A DNA stretch of 48,895 nt from Gloeophyllum trabeum ATCC 11539 (lineage: Eukaryota; Basidiomycota; Agaricomycetes; Gloeophyllales; Gloeophyllaceae), in NCBI RefSeq assembly GCF_000344685.1, contig NW_006920422.1:156035-204929 (forward strand), given 5' to 3'. Below the pieces are notes generated by a model that saw only the letters and a list, made by a program, of their open reading frames with translations, was not told the DNA's origin and ran no database searches. Of this stretch, positions 41,233-48,895 are shown piece by piece (the first letter of the stretch is position 1; every line of letters starts with the position of its first letter). Both the position numbers and the translations under genes were made by a program.

Positions 41233-42411
41233 TCACTGCAGCATGTTTACGCATGAGTATGAGGGATTACACGGGTACAACACCGTACATCTCACGGTAT
41301 GATACAGAAGATGTAGTAGCCCACGGATGAGTGTGAACAAAACATCACTGCAGGCAGAGACCGATGTCCCACCGGCGGGCATGCCAGGAACATCTCCCTG
41401 ATGGGAGAACACTTTCCTAGAATGGTCCTTGCTGGACCATAAGCTGGACATGAAGAATGTCCTTTGAGTGAACGAAGAAAGGTCTGCGGGACATTTACTA
41501 TGGTCCCTAAAAATCAGGGGACATTTAATTAGCATTGTCCTTTCATTCTTTATGTCTGTATCATGTTCTGATACGGAGCATCCTAGGAAAGTGTTCTCCC
41601 ACCTTTGCCGTGAAAGATGAATGACCGGTGGCGGGACACCGGTCCTTGCCCGCTGTGCATAAAAGGCGCGGCGTGACGGTTCGCACACAACATGGACCCG
41701 GAGCACGGAAAATCTGGAGCACCTGCACGCATGCTCGGACGTTTCTAGGATGTGGGCCTTATGAGTGATGGAACGAAGGCGAGGAGAAGCGCCAAACAAT
41801 TCTAACGGATCTACCTTACCCCTCGGAAGCCAGTGCCGACGAAAGTTGACCAGCAAAGTCGCGCTCTCAAGGGAATGCATGGCAAGGTTAGGGAACTCCC
41901 AGAGATGGCCAAGAGGGATATCTAAGTGAAGTCCTGTGAACCTGTGGAAGTGTGGAATCAGGAGTGGCAGGTGATGCTCGGCTCTCAATGATAGCTCGCC
42001 TTCAACTTTGACTTTAAGGCGGACAGGGCCCGTCCCAGAGCGAGCAAGCCTGATAAGATGACCACGCAAGACGGTATTGGTGTTGTTAGGAATGGCGAGG
42101 GACAGTGAGCACAGTTGCTAGGTAGACAGCGCACCCTCCCTCCAGTAGCGGCAGACCCGGAGGAATATGAGAGGGGCGAGACGGGGATTTGGAGTAACAT
42201 ACAAGCCCTTCGGAAGGCAAAGCGTGAATATCTCCGATAGGAGCTCGACCGGTATACGGTATATGTTGTATAGAGGCCCCCGACGAAGACATGCTGCTGT
42301 CTCACCTGCGGATGAAGCAATGCACTCCGCTGGTGGCAGGGTGAAGCAGAGGAAATGCGCGAATAGAATTGGAGAAAGAAAGCGCGACCCTCGCGAGCGT
42401 TGTCGTGTCAC
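41233..42411 (-). pseudogene. F-box family pseudogene, truncated by a fold-back insertion
   Basis: Homologous to the intact gene at 43186: IPVELLSEIFTLCLPKGLY and LAPLIFLRVCRYWREGALS correspond to its first 50 residues. TAG at 42118-42120 replaces the Lys of KQLW; then QLCSLSL, HLIRLARSGTGPVRLKVK and HFHRFTGLHLDIPLGHLWEFPNL follow the parent order. Homology fades near 41700, at the right edge of a palindromic element, and the family C-terminus is missing. An Arg/Ser-rich N-terminal extension before RIPVELL is not family-like. Confidence 0.8.
41345..41660. mobile_element. Fold-back MITE-like element inside the F-box pseudogene
   Basis: Long imperfect inverted repeat: gtcccaccgg (41366) pairs with ccggtggcgggac (to 41637), and gggagaacactttccta (near 41401) pairs exactly with taggaaagtgttctccc (near 41584). 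The arms are about 60-75 bases, the loop is AT-rich and contains several ggtcc/ggacc words. Outer limits are uncertain because the pairing weakens gradually; no clear target duplication could be fixed. Confidence 0.65.
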
Positions 42412-43185
42412 GGATCACGTGCTGTGGCAAGACGCGTCCCCTCACACCGCGGGCAACGGGACATGAAATACGTAGTTTTAGGCATCATTTACAGTGAATG
42501 TAGACGAAAAGCAACTGAACTAACACGCAGGGAGGATACAGTATGTTGATTATATGCCTGGCTAAATATTTAGCCGGCGAAAATAGCCGTATAATCACCA
42601 TACATTGTGATTCTATTATGTCTATCATCATAATGAACTCAACAACGGCCAAGTGCGTACTCCCATGCCCGCTGTGTTACGAGAAACCCTTACTTAGCAT
42701 TTACTTGGTCCCGGTCCGCACCAGGAGCAGCCGGAGAAGAGATAGCGCACATGTGGTTGCCCACCTGTTCTCTGCCCCACGAGCGTCCATCCGCGCTGGA
42801 CTGGCCACACCCGGATTAGGGACAGCGAGCCGGCTTCTGCCTCCACGTTATCCTGTCCTGTTCGAATCGGAGTCAGGGCAGGCAGAACCCAAAAGCATCT
42901 TATTACGTCTGTGATCCGAGTCTACAAAATATAAGGCTGGTTTAATATGAGAGGCCGGAGTTGTCAAGATCATCGGGGAAAGGCATCTCAAGCCCCTGGC
43001 CGTCTCTTCCTCGATACCGGACCCTGCCACCTAAGCCACGGGAACTGATGTGCACATGCAGTCTTCTATCAAAACGGTCAGTGGGGGTCCTTCGAGGATA
43101 AATCCGACACACACATCTGGAGCAACTCAATGGTTCGATTATTTGGGGAACACACCAACGAACAGGACTTTCACTATACAGCTTG
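42412..43185. other. Intergenic, no confident gene
   Basis: About 770 bases between the F-box pseudogene start and the stop of the intact F-box gene. Contains AT-rich palindromic words (atatttagccggcgaaaat near 42566). Open frames on both strands are short and featureless. Confidence 0.4.
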
Positions 43186-44589
43186 TCAAAATGGCCCAAA
43201 CGAATCCGTATCATCTTCAAGCCTACTCACGCCGCTACCGGTTCTCGGCTTTCCGCACATTGTCAGCAGCAGCTCTCGCGGCCCACAGACTTGCGTCTTT
43301 ATACTGCCATTCTCGCAAGACCATAACTGGACTTGGTTCACCGCCAGTATGGCGATAAGCGCGATTTTCAGGCAACGATCCTGGTCATCGTCATCTCCCC
43401 GCTGCAGCCGAGAGAGGAGCATTTCTTCCGCAGGCAGCACGTCTGCCTCTTCGGGGCAAACGTCCGACGGAAATGCGACTGTAAGGTCCTCCAACAATGG
43501 CAGCGGGAAGCGATTCTCCGAGGGGACAAACGAGAGGGCAGTGATATTTCTTCCAGAGCAGAGATTAAAGGCATCACGACTGTGATGCACTCCCCCCAAC
43601 CACAGCCGCTTTAACGAGGGGCCCAGCAGAGTGGCGAACGCATCAAATTCCGTACGGGTGTTAAATAGATGTCTTGCACCGTACACCTGCAGGTCTTCCA
43701 GGGGACACTTCGAGCCGGAGAGTAGGCGGAGCAGAACGTCCGAGGAGAAGTCTTCGTCTACTTTGATGTGCAAGGTTCGTAGTGCCGGGAAGACGAAGGT
43801 CAATAGGAGGTCATCCAGAACGACGGAGGTAACGTCTACGTCCAACACCCGGAGAGACGGTAAAATCAGCTTTTCAGGTTCGTCCGCGTCGTACTCGGCC
43901 CTGTCAGAGAAGTGCAGCTTGCAGTATTCTAGCCTTTCGCATCGGCGCAGGGCGTCCCGAAGATGGTGTACCGTGAATATATTGTGGAGTTGCAGTCTGG
44001 TGAGCCGCGCATATAGCGGCCATGCATTGTACGATAGGAAATACCCTCGGGTCGCGAGGTCGACAGAACGAAGGCGCGGAGATGAGTCGAACGATATTAT
44101 TAGATGGTCTTCATGGTTCGGACCGGAATGATACTGCATGTCGAGCACCAAGCACGCGCTCTCGAGGGCAGGCATGGGCAGGTTAGGGAACTCCCGGATG
44201 TGCTCGAAAGGCAGGTGTAAATGGAGCTCCGTGCACCTCTGGAAATGCGGAGCCAAAAGCGGCATGTAGCTATCGACCTTCAACAATGACCGGTCGTCGG
44301 CTTGGATTTTGAGGTGGAGCGGTCCAGTCCCGGAACGAGCGAGCCATTGCTTGACGTGATGGCGGCGCGAGGCGCTGACGGTATTCTCAGGAGCAGTGAC
44401 AGACAGTGCGCACCAGAGTTGTTTGATTGACAGTGCAGTATCTCCCCAGTAGCGGCAAAGTCGGAGGAATATCAGAGGTGCGAGAAGGGGATCTGGAGAG
44501 CCATACAAGTCCCCTGGTAGGCAAAGCACGAACACTTCCGATAGAAGCTCGACTGGCACCATATTTACGGGAGCCTTTGACCAGGACAT
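43186..44589 (-). CDS. F-box/LRR-like protein, intact family member
   Basis: Single-exon frame, 467 residues, ATG at 44589. F-box motif at residues about 9-45 (VPVELLSEVFVLCLPGDLY, LIFLRLCRYWGDTAL), typical of the large Agaricomycete F-box family whose members feed substrates to SCF ubiquitin ligase through Skp1. The remainder has irregular leucine-rich repeats: FQRCTELHLHLPFEHIREFP, LYARLTRLQLHNIF, LPSLRVLDVDV and FPALRTLHIKV. Near the C-terminus SFVPSENRFPLPLLEDLTV and MLLSRLQR recur in the fragment at 46755. No intron is needed, unlike the F-box gene at 2713. It is the only undamaged copy of this subfamily in the window. Confidence 0.88.
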   Translation of the reverse strand: MSWSKAPVNMVPVELLSEVFVLCLPGDLYGSPDPLLAPLIFLRLCRYWGDTALSIKQLWCALSVTAPENTVSASRRHHVKQWLARSGTGPLHLKIQADDRSLLKVDSYMPLLAPHFQRCTELHLHLPFEHIREFPNLPMPALESACLVLDMQYHSGPNHEDHLIISFDSSPRLRSVDLATRGYFLSYNAWPLYARLTRLQLHNIFTVHHLRDALRRCERLEYCKLHFSDRAEYDADEPEKLILPSLRVLDVDVTSVVLDDLLLTFVFPALRTLHIKVDEDFSSDVLLRLLSGSKCPLEDLQVYGARHLFNTRTEFDAFATLLGPSLKRLWLGGVHHSRDAFNLCSGRNITALSFVPSENRFPLPLLEDLTVAFPSDVCPEEADVLPAEEMLLSRLQRGDDDDQDRCLKIALIAILAVNQVQLWSCENGSIKTQVCGPRELLLTMCGKPRTGSGVSRLEDDTDSFGPF

Positions 44590-44789
44590 TTTCCAGCTGA
44601 AGTTGAAAGCAATGATTGTTTTACGGCAGAGTCGAATGGACGAAGAATTCGGAAAGCAGGGACAATTACACGCGACCTTAAATATATCGCGTTATGTCAT
44701 GTCACGCTTCACGTGCATTTCTCCTCGCGTCGCGTCACGATTCCGCCGTTCGGCTTCAGTCCTCCTACGTCCTCGAAACTGCAGCCATC
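44590..44789. promoter_or_regulatory. Bidirectional promoter, F-box / Sos7-like gene
   Basis: 200 bases between divergent starts. It contains cgcgttatgtcatgtcacg (near 44689); a related gcgttatgtca string occurs upstream of small-family copies A and D, a possible shared control word or common repeat. Confidence 0.45.
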
Positions 44790-46022
44790 ATGTCCACCAG
44801 CAACGAGAGCCAGCGCGCCGCAGCGCTCGAAGCAGCGAGGACGCTGCAAACTACTCTACACAACGCCCGCCTTCACATCCTCGAAGCGCGCTCCCAATTC
44901 GACTCTAAACGGTTCGACGACATCGCAGACTGGCCAGGGCTCCTCGAACCCGGCGGTGCGCCGATTAAGGATCCAGCAATCATCGCCGGGGATGTGGCTG
45001 CACAGACAGTATGCTGAGTCTTTACTCGCCTGTATAGTTACTCGCTAACACCATCATAGAGCTTCCTCAACAAACTCAAGTTCCAATATCTCGAACAGAA
45101 TGCGAAGGACAAGTACGTGAAGACGATCGTGAGCGACGACCCACAGCCGGTGACCGCGCATGATAAGGAGGAGCTGCGCGCGAGCAACGAGAAGAAGAAG
45201 AAGGTGCTCAAGGCGGCGAAGGTGAAGCTGGCGGAGAAGTACAAGGACATCCGGAACCTCGCCCCGTTCGTCGAGGAGGGTGCGTCTCCCCTCCCCTCCT
45301 CCTCCTCTATCACTGTGAAACTCACGAGTAATCATGTCCAGACTACCAAAAAGCCAAATCTCTGACCGACGAAGCCGCCTCCCTCTCACAAAAGATCGTC
45401 GACGCGCGCCTCGCGCTCACCCGCCTGCGTCAGGCGCACCCGCACCCGCGCCTGACGCTCACCTCCGCGCAGGCACAGCTTGATGAGCAGGTTATGCAGA
45501 TGCAGGTGTCGGACGCGGAGCTGCAGGGCCTCGGCGAGCAGGTCGCGCGCGTGAAGGAGCGTGTGAAGGAGGGCGCGCGCGAGCTCGAGGGACTGCGGGC
45601 GCGGCGCGCGGAGGTGGAGAAGGAGGTGAAGGCGGTGAAGGTGGAGGTGGAGGACGAGCGCGTCGCGCCGCTGTACGAGTGGTAAGCCTTTTTCGCGCGG
45701 CTAGTGGGACGTGTGCTTATTACGTCTGCATCGCAGGTTCACGGCGTCCCTGGCGTTCATGCACTCCATCACTGGGCTCGCTTCCAAGCACAGCGTGTCC
45801 GAGAACGAGCTGCGCCTCACGTACTTCGTCGACGCCGCGCCGGGCGACAACCGCCAGGTGACGGTCACGCTGCTGTTCGTACCCAACACGCGGCAGCTCG
45901 CGGACGTGCATGTGGAAGGCGTCAGCGAAGATGACCTCGGCGACCTCATCGACTCGCATATACAGGCGAACGACGCGCCGGGGCTGATTGCTGCCGTGTT
46001 GGCCAGATCGAGGTTAAAGTGA
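44790..46022 (+). CDS. Kinetochore protein Sos7-like coiled-coil protein
   Basis: Model: join(44790..45008,45060..45279,45342..45681,45737..46022), 354 residues. Sos7 (fission yeast; related in role to Kre28/ZWINT) partners the Spc7/KNL1 kinetochore scaffold. The block FLNKLKFQYLEQNAKDKYVKTIV is the signature of the Sos7 coiled-coil family. A long coiled coil follows (QKIVDARLALTRLRQ; LGEQVARVKERVKEGARELE; VEKEVKAVKVEVEDE). The end is a compact domain of about 95 residues (FTASLAFMHSITGLASKHSV, VTVTLLFVPNTRQL), resembling RWD-type domains of kinetochore partners, which is inference. GC content is high in exon 3. Splice signals are canonical. Confidence 0.8.
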
Positions 46023-46754
46023 TAGTACGAAGCTTGTCTCGATTTGTTCTCTATGTCTTGTATTCTGATATGTTTGTACGGTATAAATTGTAAGATTTTT
46101 ACCCCCAGGAATCATCCTCATCCTCTCTAGGCTATCCATTCGACGGTCACGGTACTGCAAGCTTCCTGCGAGTGCTCTACACCAGGCACAGTGAATTGCC
46201 AGAATGGCCGAATTGAGAATGGCCGACTTCGATTGCACGACGGATAGCTGCACGAGTTAGGCGCTTGCTGCGTCGCGGGCATGTATGGCTTTCCGAATGA
46301 AATAACGCGACAGCGCAAGTCACATTCAAGCTCCCCACCTTAAACTGGCCATCTTAATATTATAAGGTCTATTGCTTATCGCTGGTCTTTATCAGACACG
46401 AATGGAATTCCTGCCAGGCGCCCCTTCCTTGGCCGAAGTCAAAGTCATGCTGTTCGCGCGGAACGAGGACGGAAGCAACAGCAGGCCTCCTCGAGCCCTT
46501 CATGCACGGCTGGAGACCAACTCATACCCATCATTCCGCCGCGTACAATACGGATATACCCAGGTAAAAGGGATCCCCAGTGTTCGAACCTGGAGGTAAC
46601 TTAGTGGGCTATTTCCACCGACATCGCGCTTGGCAACATGGACTAGCTGAGGCCCGGGCACGCATTTGGGGCATCATTATCAGGCAATCTTGATGATTCT
46701 CAGCCTACCGAGAATTGTCACAGTGCCCCATATCATCACCAGCAAGGACTGCAT
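46023..46754. other. Intergenic, no confident gene
   Basis: About 730 bases. One frame (46372-46599 +) has no recognisable content. A stem-loop resembling a tRNA T-arm is at 46577-46594 but no full tRNA could be folded. Confidence 0.4.
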
Positions 46755-47282
46755 TCACCGATGTTTGACAGATATACCTTTGGAGCAGACTTGCAGAACG
46801 TTAGCGCACAAATACACGCATGCCTGTGGCAGCCAGATTCGTTTCGACCAGGTGCATCTCCAGTGCCTTGAATCAGGAACTCTTCCCTGAGACTCGTCCT
46901 CTAGAGTATGCTCCGTGACATTCCCGTGCGTGTGCTCATACGACCATACTCGACCTTCGCATCGCCTTCGAGCAACAATCCGTGCGAAGCGCAACGTTGG
47001 ATCAGGGCCGACTTCATGTTGCGAACGTTGCAAGCGAGATAGGAGCATATCGTGTATAGCGCCCACCTCTGGCGGTGATGAGTCCCATGAAATCCCGATC
47101 CACAGTCTCTGCAGCGGAGGAAGCGGCCAGCGATTGTCCGATGGGATGAAAGAAAGCGCTTCCAAGTTCGTGTCCTCAAAAATATTGAAAGCTTCGAGGA
47201 AACAGTCACATGTCATCTCTAACTCGAGAAGCGCCGGCTGTCGCCGGTGGTATACCTTGCGACCAGTCGTGATACAGTACAC
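46755..47282 (-). pseudogene. C-terminal fragment of an F-box family gene
   Basis: Open frame whose ALSFIPSDNRWPLPPLQRLW, DMLLSRLQRSQHEVG and WSYEH segments match ALSFVPSENRFPLPLLEDLT, EMLLSRLQRGDDDD and WSCENG near the C-terminus of the intact gene at 43186. No F-box or LRR part precedes it, so it is a 5'-truncated remnant. Confidence 0.7.
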
Positions 47283-47744
47283 AGGGACAGCAGCAGTGCA
47301 TTCCGATTATGGTATTTATTGTCCCCGCGGTAGCCCTCCACATTTCTCTAGGAATTTATTGGCATTCTGGTGAATTTACTTCCATTTTCCCTCTACCTTC
47401 TACTCGCCACTGTATTTACATGATTTACCCGCATTTTATAACATATTTCCTTCTATTTCCTGTTCTCCCGCCCCTCCCGCACCCCCGCACCCCCGTCGCC
47501 TGCACGCCCGTTGCCCACACACCCTACTGAGAACAGTGCGACACCACGTTGCAATCTCTGTGGCATGCTGTTAGTGCCGTCTCATAATATAGGGGAAGAA
47601 CCCACCAAGAATCGACGACACCAGCATCAGTGCTGTCATCCTTCTTCCTCCGTTTCGACGGCTGCAGCTTGCCCTCCTTTGCAAGTGTGCATTTCTATAG
47701 AGTAGTTATATCAGATGAGTAATATGACCAGTTGTTGGACGCAC
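47283..47744. other. Intergenic, pyrimidine-rich
   Basis: T- and C-rich stretch (47370-47520), including a run of cccgcaccc-like units, with no coding features. It may be the decayed 5' part of the F-box remnant or an old repeat. Confidence 0.4.
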
Positions 47745-48255
47745 CTATGCCTTGGCAGGTTGGTCCCCTTCATCCGGTACATCTTCAACATCAGGACGGG
47801 GAGTGGCGGGTATATTCAAACCGGCAGCCTGAGAGCCTGGAGTCCCTCCAGCCTCTCCAGACAGCCCTTCCCGAGAATCATCCATCTCGATGTCCATAGG
47901 AGCAACATCATCTTGTTCAGGGCCACGAGTAGCAGACGCAGCGGAACCGCCAGCAGCGCAGGGGTCCCAAAAGTTACCTGAGCGCACCGGGATAGATGCA
48001 GTACTTGCAGCTGTACCAGAAGGGACTGATGGTGGTCTGCTTCTGGGCGGCTATGGGCCAATCATCTTATTGTTAGACGATAGATGCTAAACAGAATCCG
48101 GTGACATACTGATGCCTGTTGGCTCGAGTGCTTCCGCCTTTTGGCAGGCGGAAGTTGCTGACTCGGCTCAGCATCTTGTCTGGTAGATGTCTCCGGTATA
48201 TGTTTTGCAAGAAGGCGGCTTATCTGGTGACCTTGCGCTGATTTGCGGAACAGAG
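47745..48255 (-). CDS. Partial orphan protein, low-complexity nuclear-type C-terminus
   Basis: Two exons fit: an upstream one ending at 48110 (reading SAQGHQISRLLAKHIPETST, then AKRRKHSSQQAS) and 47745..48050 (RSRPPSVPSGTAASTASIPV, then DVAPMDIEMDDSREGLSGEA to DQPAKA). Intron 48051-48109 has gtatgt...atag signals and is phase 0. The KRRKH cluster looks like a nuclear localisation signal; the C-terminus is acidic and Pro/Ser-rich. The upstream part of the gene (beyond about 48255) could not be traced. No family recognised. Confidence 0.5.
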
Positions 48256-48895
48256 TGTGTCACCAGAACATCTTCTCTGATATGAGTCCCTTGCTCCCCT
48301 TGCAGCCTTCTTGACAGCCAAATATGCGCCCAGATTTATCGGTAGTGCCATTGCCATGTTTACCAGAGCCAGCCATTCCACTAGAGAGAGACAGGTAGTT
48401 GAAAACAAATCGAAAGCGCACACCGCCTAGCCAAAGCAAGACTCAAGCTAGATGCACAGACGCGCCGCGGACAATTGTCCGAGCTGTCAGTCCATCCAGG
48501 ACGTATTGCGAGCGTCACGGTCGTGCATTCGAGTCCGTCTTGCGTATGCATTCGATGGGCTGTGATACACAATCGAAGTCACGCGCGACTTTCGTCATCG
48601 AGGTGGCCGGAAATAATGTTAGGCAAATACATGCAAATATACTAATAGGTTCTAATTTCAAGGAAATTCTGCACGTTTTCACTGGGTCTGAGATCTGAGT
48701 CGCCAAAGGCGCCAGAAATGAAGAGGTGCTTGTGTTGGCGAAGGACAAGTCAGCTAGGGACATCGAAAGAGCACCATAACATACCACACTATAGCATCGG
48801 CCAGAGTCGATCATTAGCATCAGACATGCGACGAACGTAGGATGAGACCAAAGCGAACCAGCGACGTCTTATACGAAGACCATGTAGCGAGCCCA
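48256..48895. other. Unassigned right edge
   Basis: Minus-strand frames at 48220-48423 (hydrophobic CLSLVEWLALVNMAMALPIN) and 48515-48820 (several hydrophobic stretches) suggest exons of a membrane protein that may continue beyond the window. No splice chain was convincing. Confidence 0.3.

Noticed and set aside
46575..46640. Possible minus-strand tRNA (T-arm with TTCGAAC loop followed by TTTT)
   Set aside because: The anticodon loop has no T at position 33, the D-arm does not pair and no matching 5' acceptor strand was found.
1..48895. CRISPR array, bacterial operon or phage features
   Set aside because: No regularly spaced repeats; spliceosomal introns throughout show a eukaryotic nuclear genome.

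Overview
The window is nuclear DNA of a basidiomycete fungus, most probably an Agaricomycete. Genes are compact and mostly broken by 46-65 nt GT-AG introns, intergenic spaces are short, and the recognisable products are a fungal gene set: MBOAT/wax-synthase-like acyltransferase, F-box proteins, GPI8, SmD1, kinesin, MYND protein and Sos7-like kinetochore protein. Gene models below were spliced by eye; exon joins are given where reading frame and family conservation agree.

Left third (1-20.5 kb), ordinary gene-dense euchromatin: a membrane acyltransfer-type enzyme (1165-2579 +), an F-box protein (2713-4423 +), an HSL-type alpha/beta hydrolase (4513-5980 -), GPI transamidase catalytic subunit GPI8 (7187-8738 -), an HCNGP/SAP30BP-like regulator (8910-10173 -), an 18-exon secreted GH27 alpha-galactosidase with two microexons (10668-12940 -), three short coiled-coil orphan genes in a row (13848-17188 +), SmD1 (17985-18507 +) and a mitochondrial-type asparaginyl-tRNA synthetase (18894-20449 +).

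Middle (20.7-33.2 kb), a rearranged accessory block: an orphan coiled-coil protein of about 904 residues (20772-23881 +) with a small orphan gene tail-to-tail after it. This pair has been duplicated. The second coiled-coil copy (29757-32213) is 5'-truncated, interrupted by a TA-flanked 390-bp MITE, and carries a precise internal inversion of about 609 bp. The first small-gene copy is broken in exon 1 by an 821-bp hAT-like element, and two more TIR elements with 8-bp target duplications sit in its upstream region. A 362-base N gap lies here, flanked by two almost identical 447-bp sequences that look like an assembly artefact.

Right third (33.5-48.9 kb): an orphan with a nuclease-like signature (33615-34414 +), a Kid/kinesin-10-like motor (34762-37628 -), a MYND zinc-finger protein (37894-39025 +), a decaying F-box family (39205-40300, 41233-42411 and 46755-47282 broken; 43186-44589 intact), a fourth copy of the small orphan family (40521-41063 +), a Sos7-like kinetochore protein (44790-46022 +) and a partial orphan at the right edge.

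The genes do not form one pathway. The shared theme of the middle and right parts is birth and decay of lineage-specific families (F-box/LRR, small orphan family, coiled-coil orphan) driven by duplication and non-autonomous DNA transposons.
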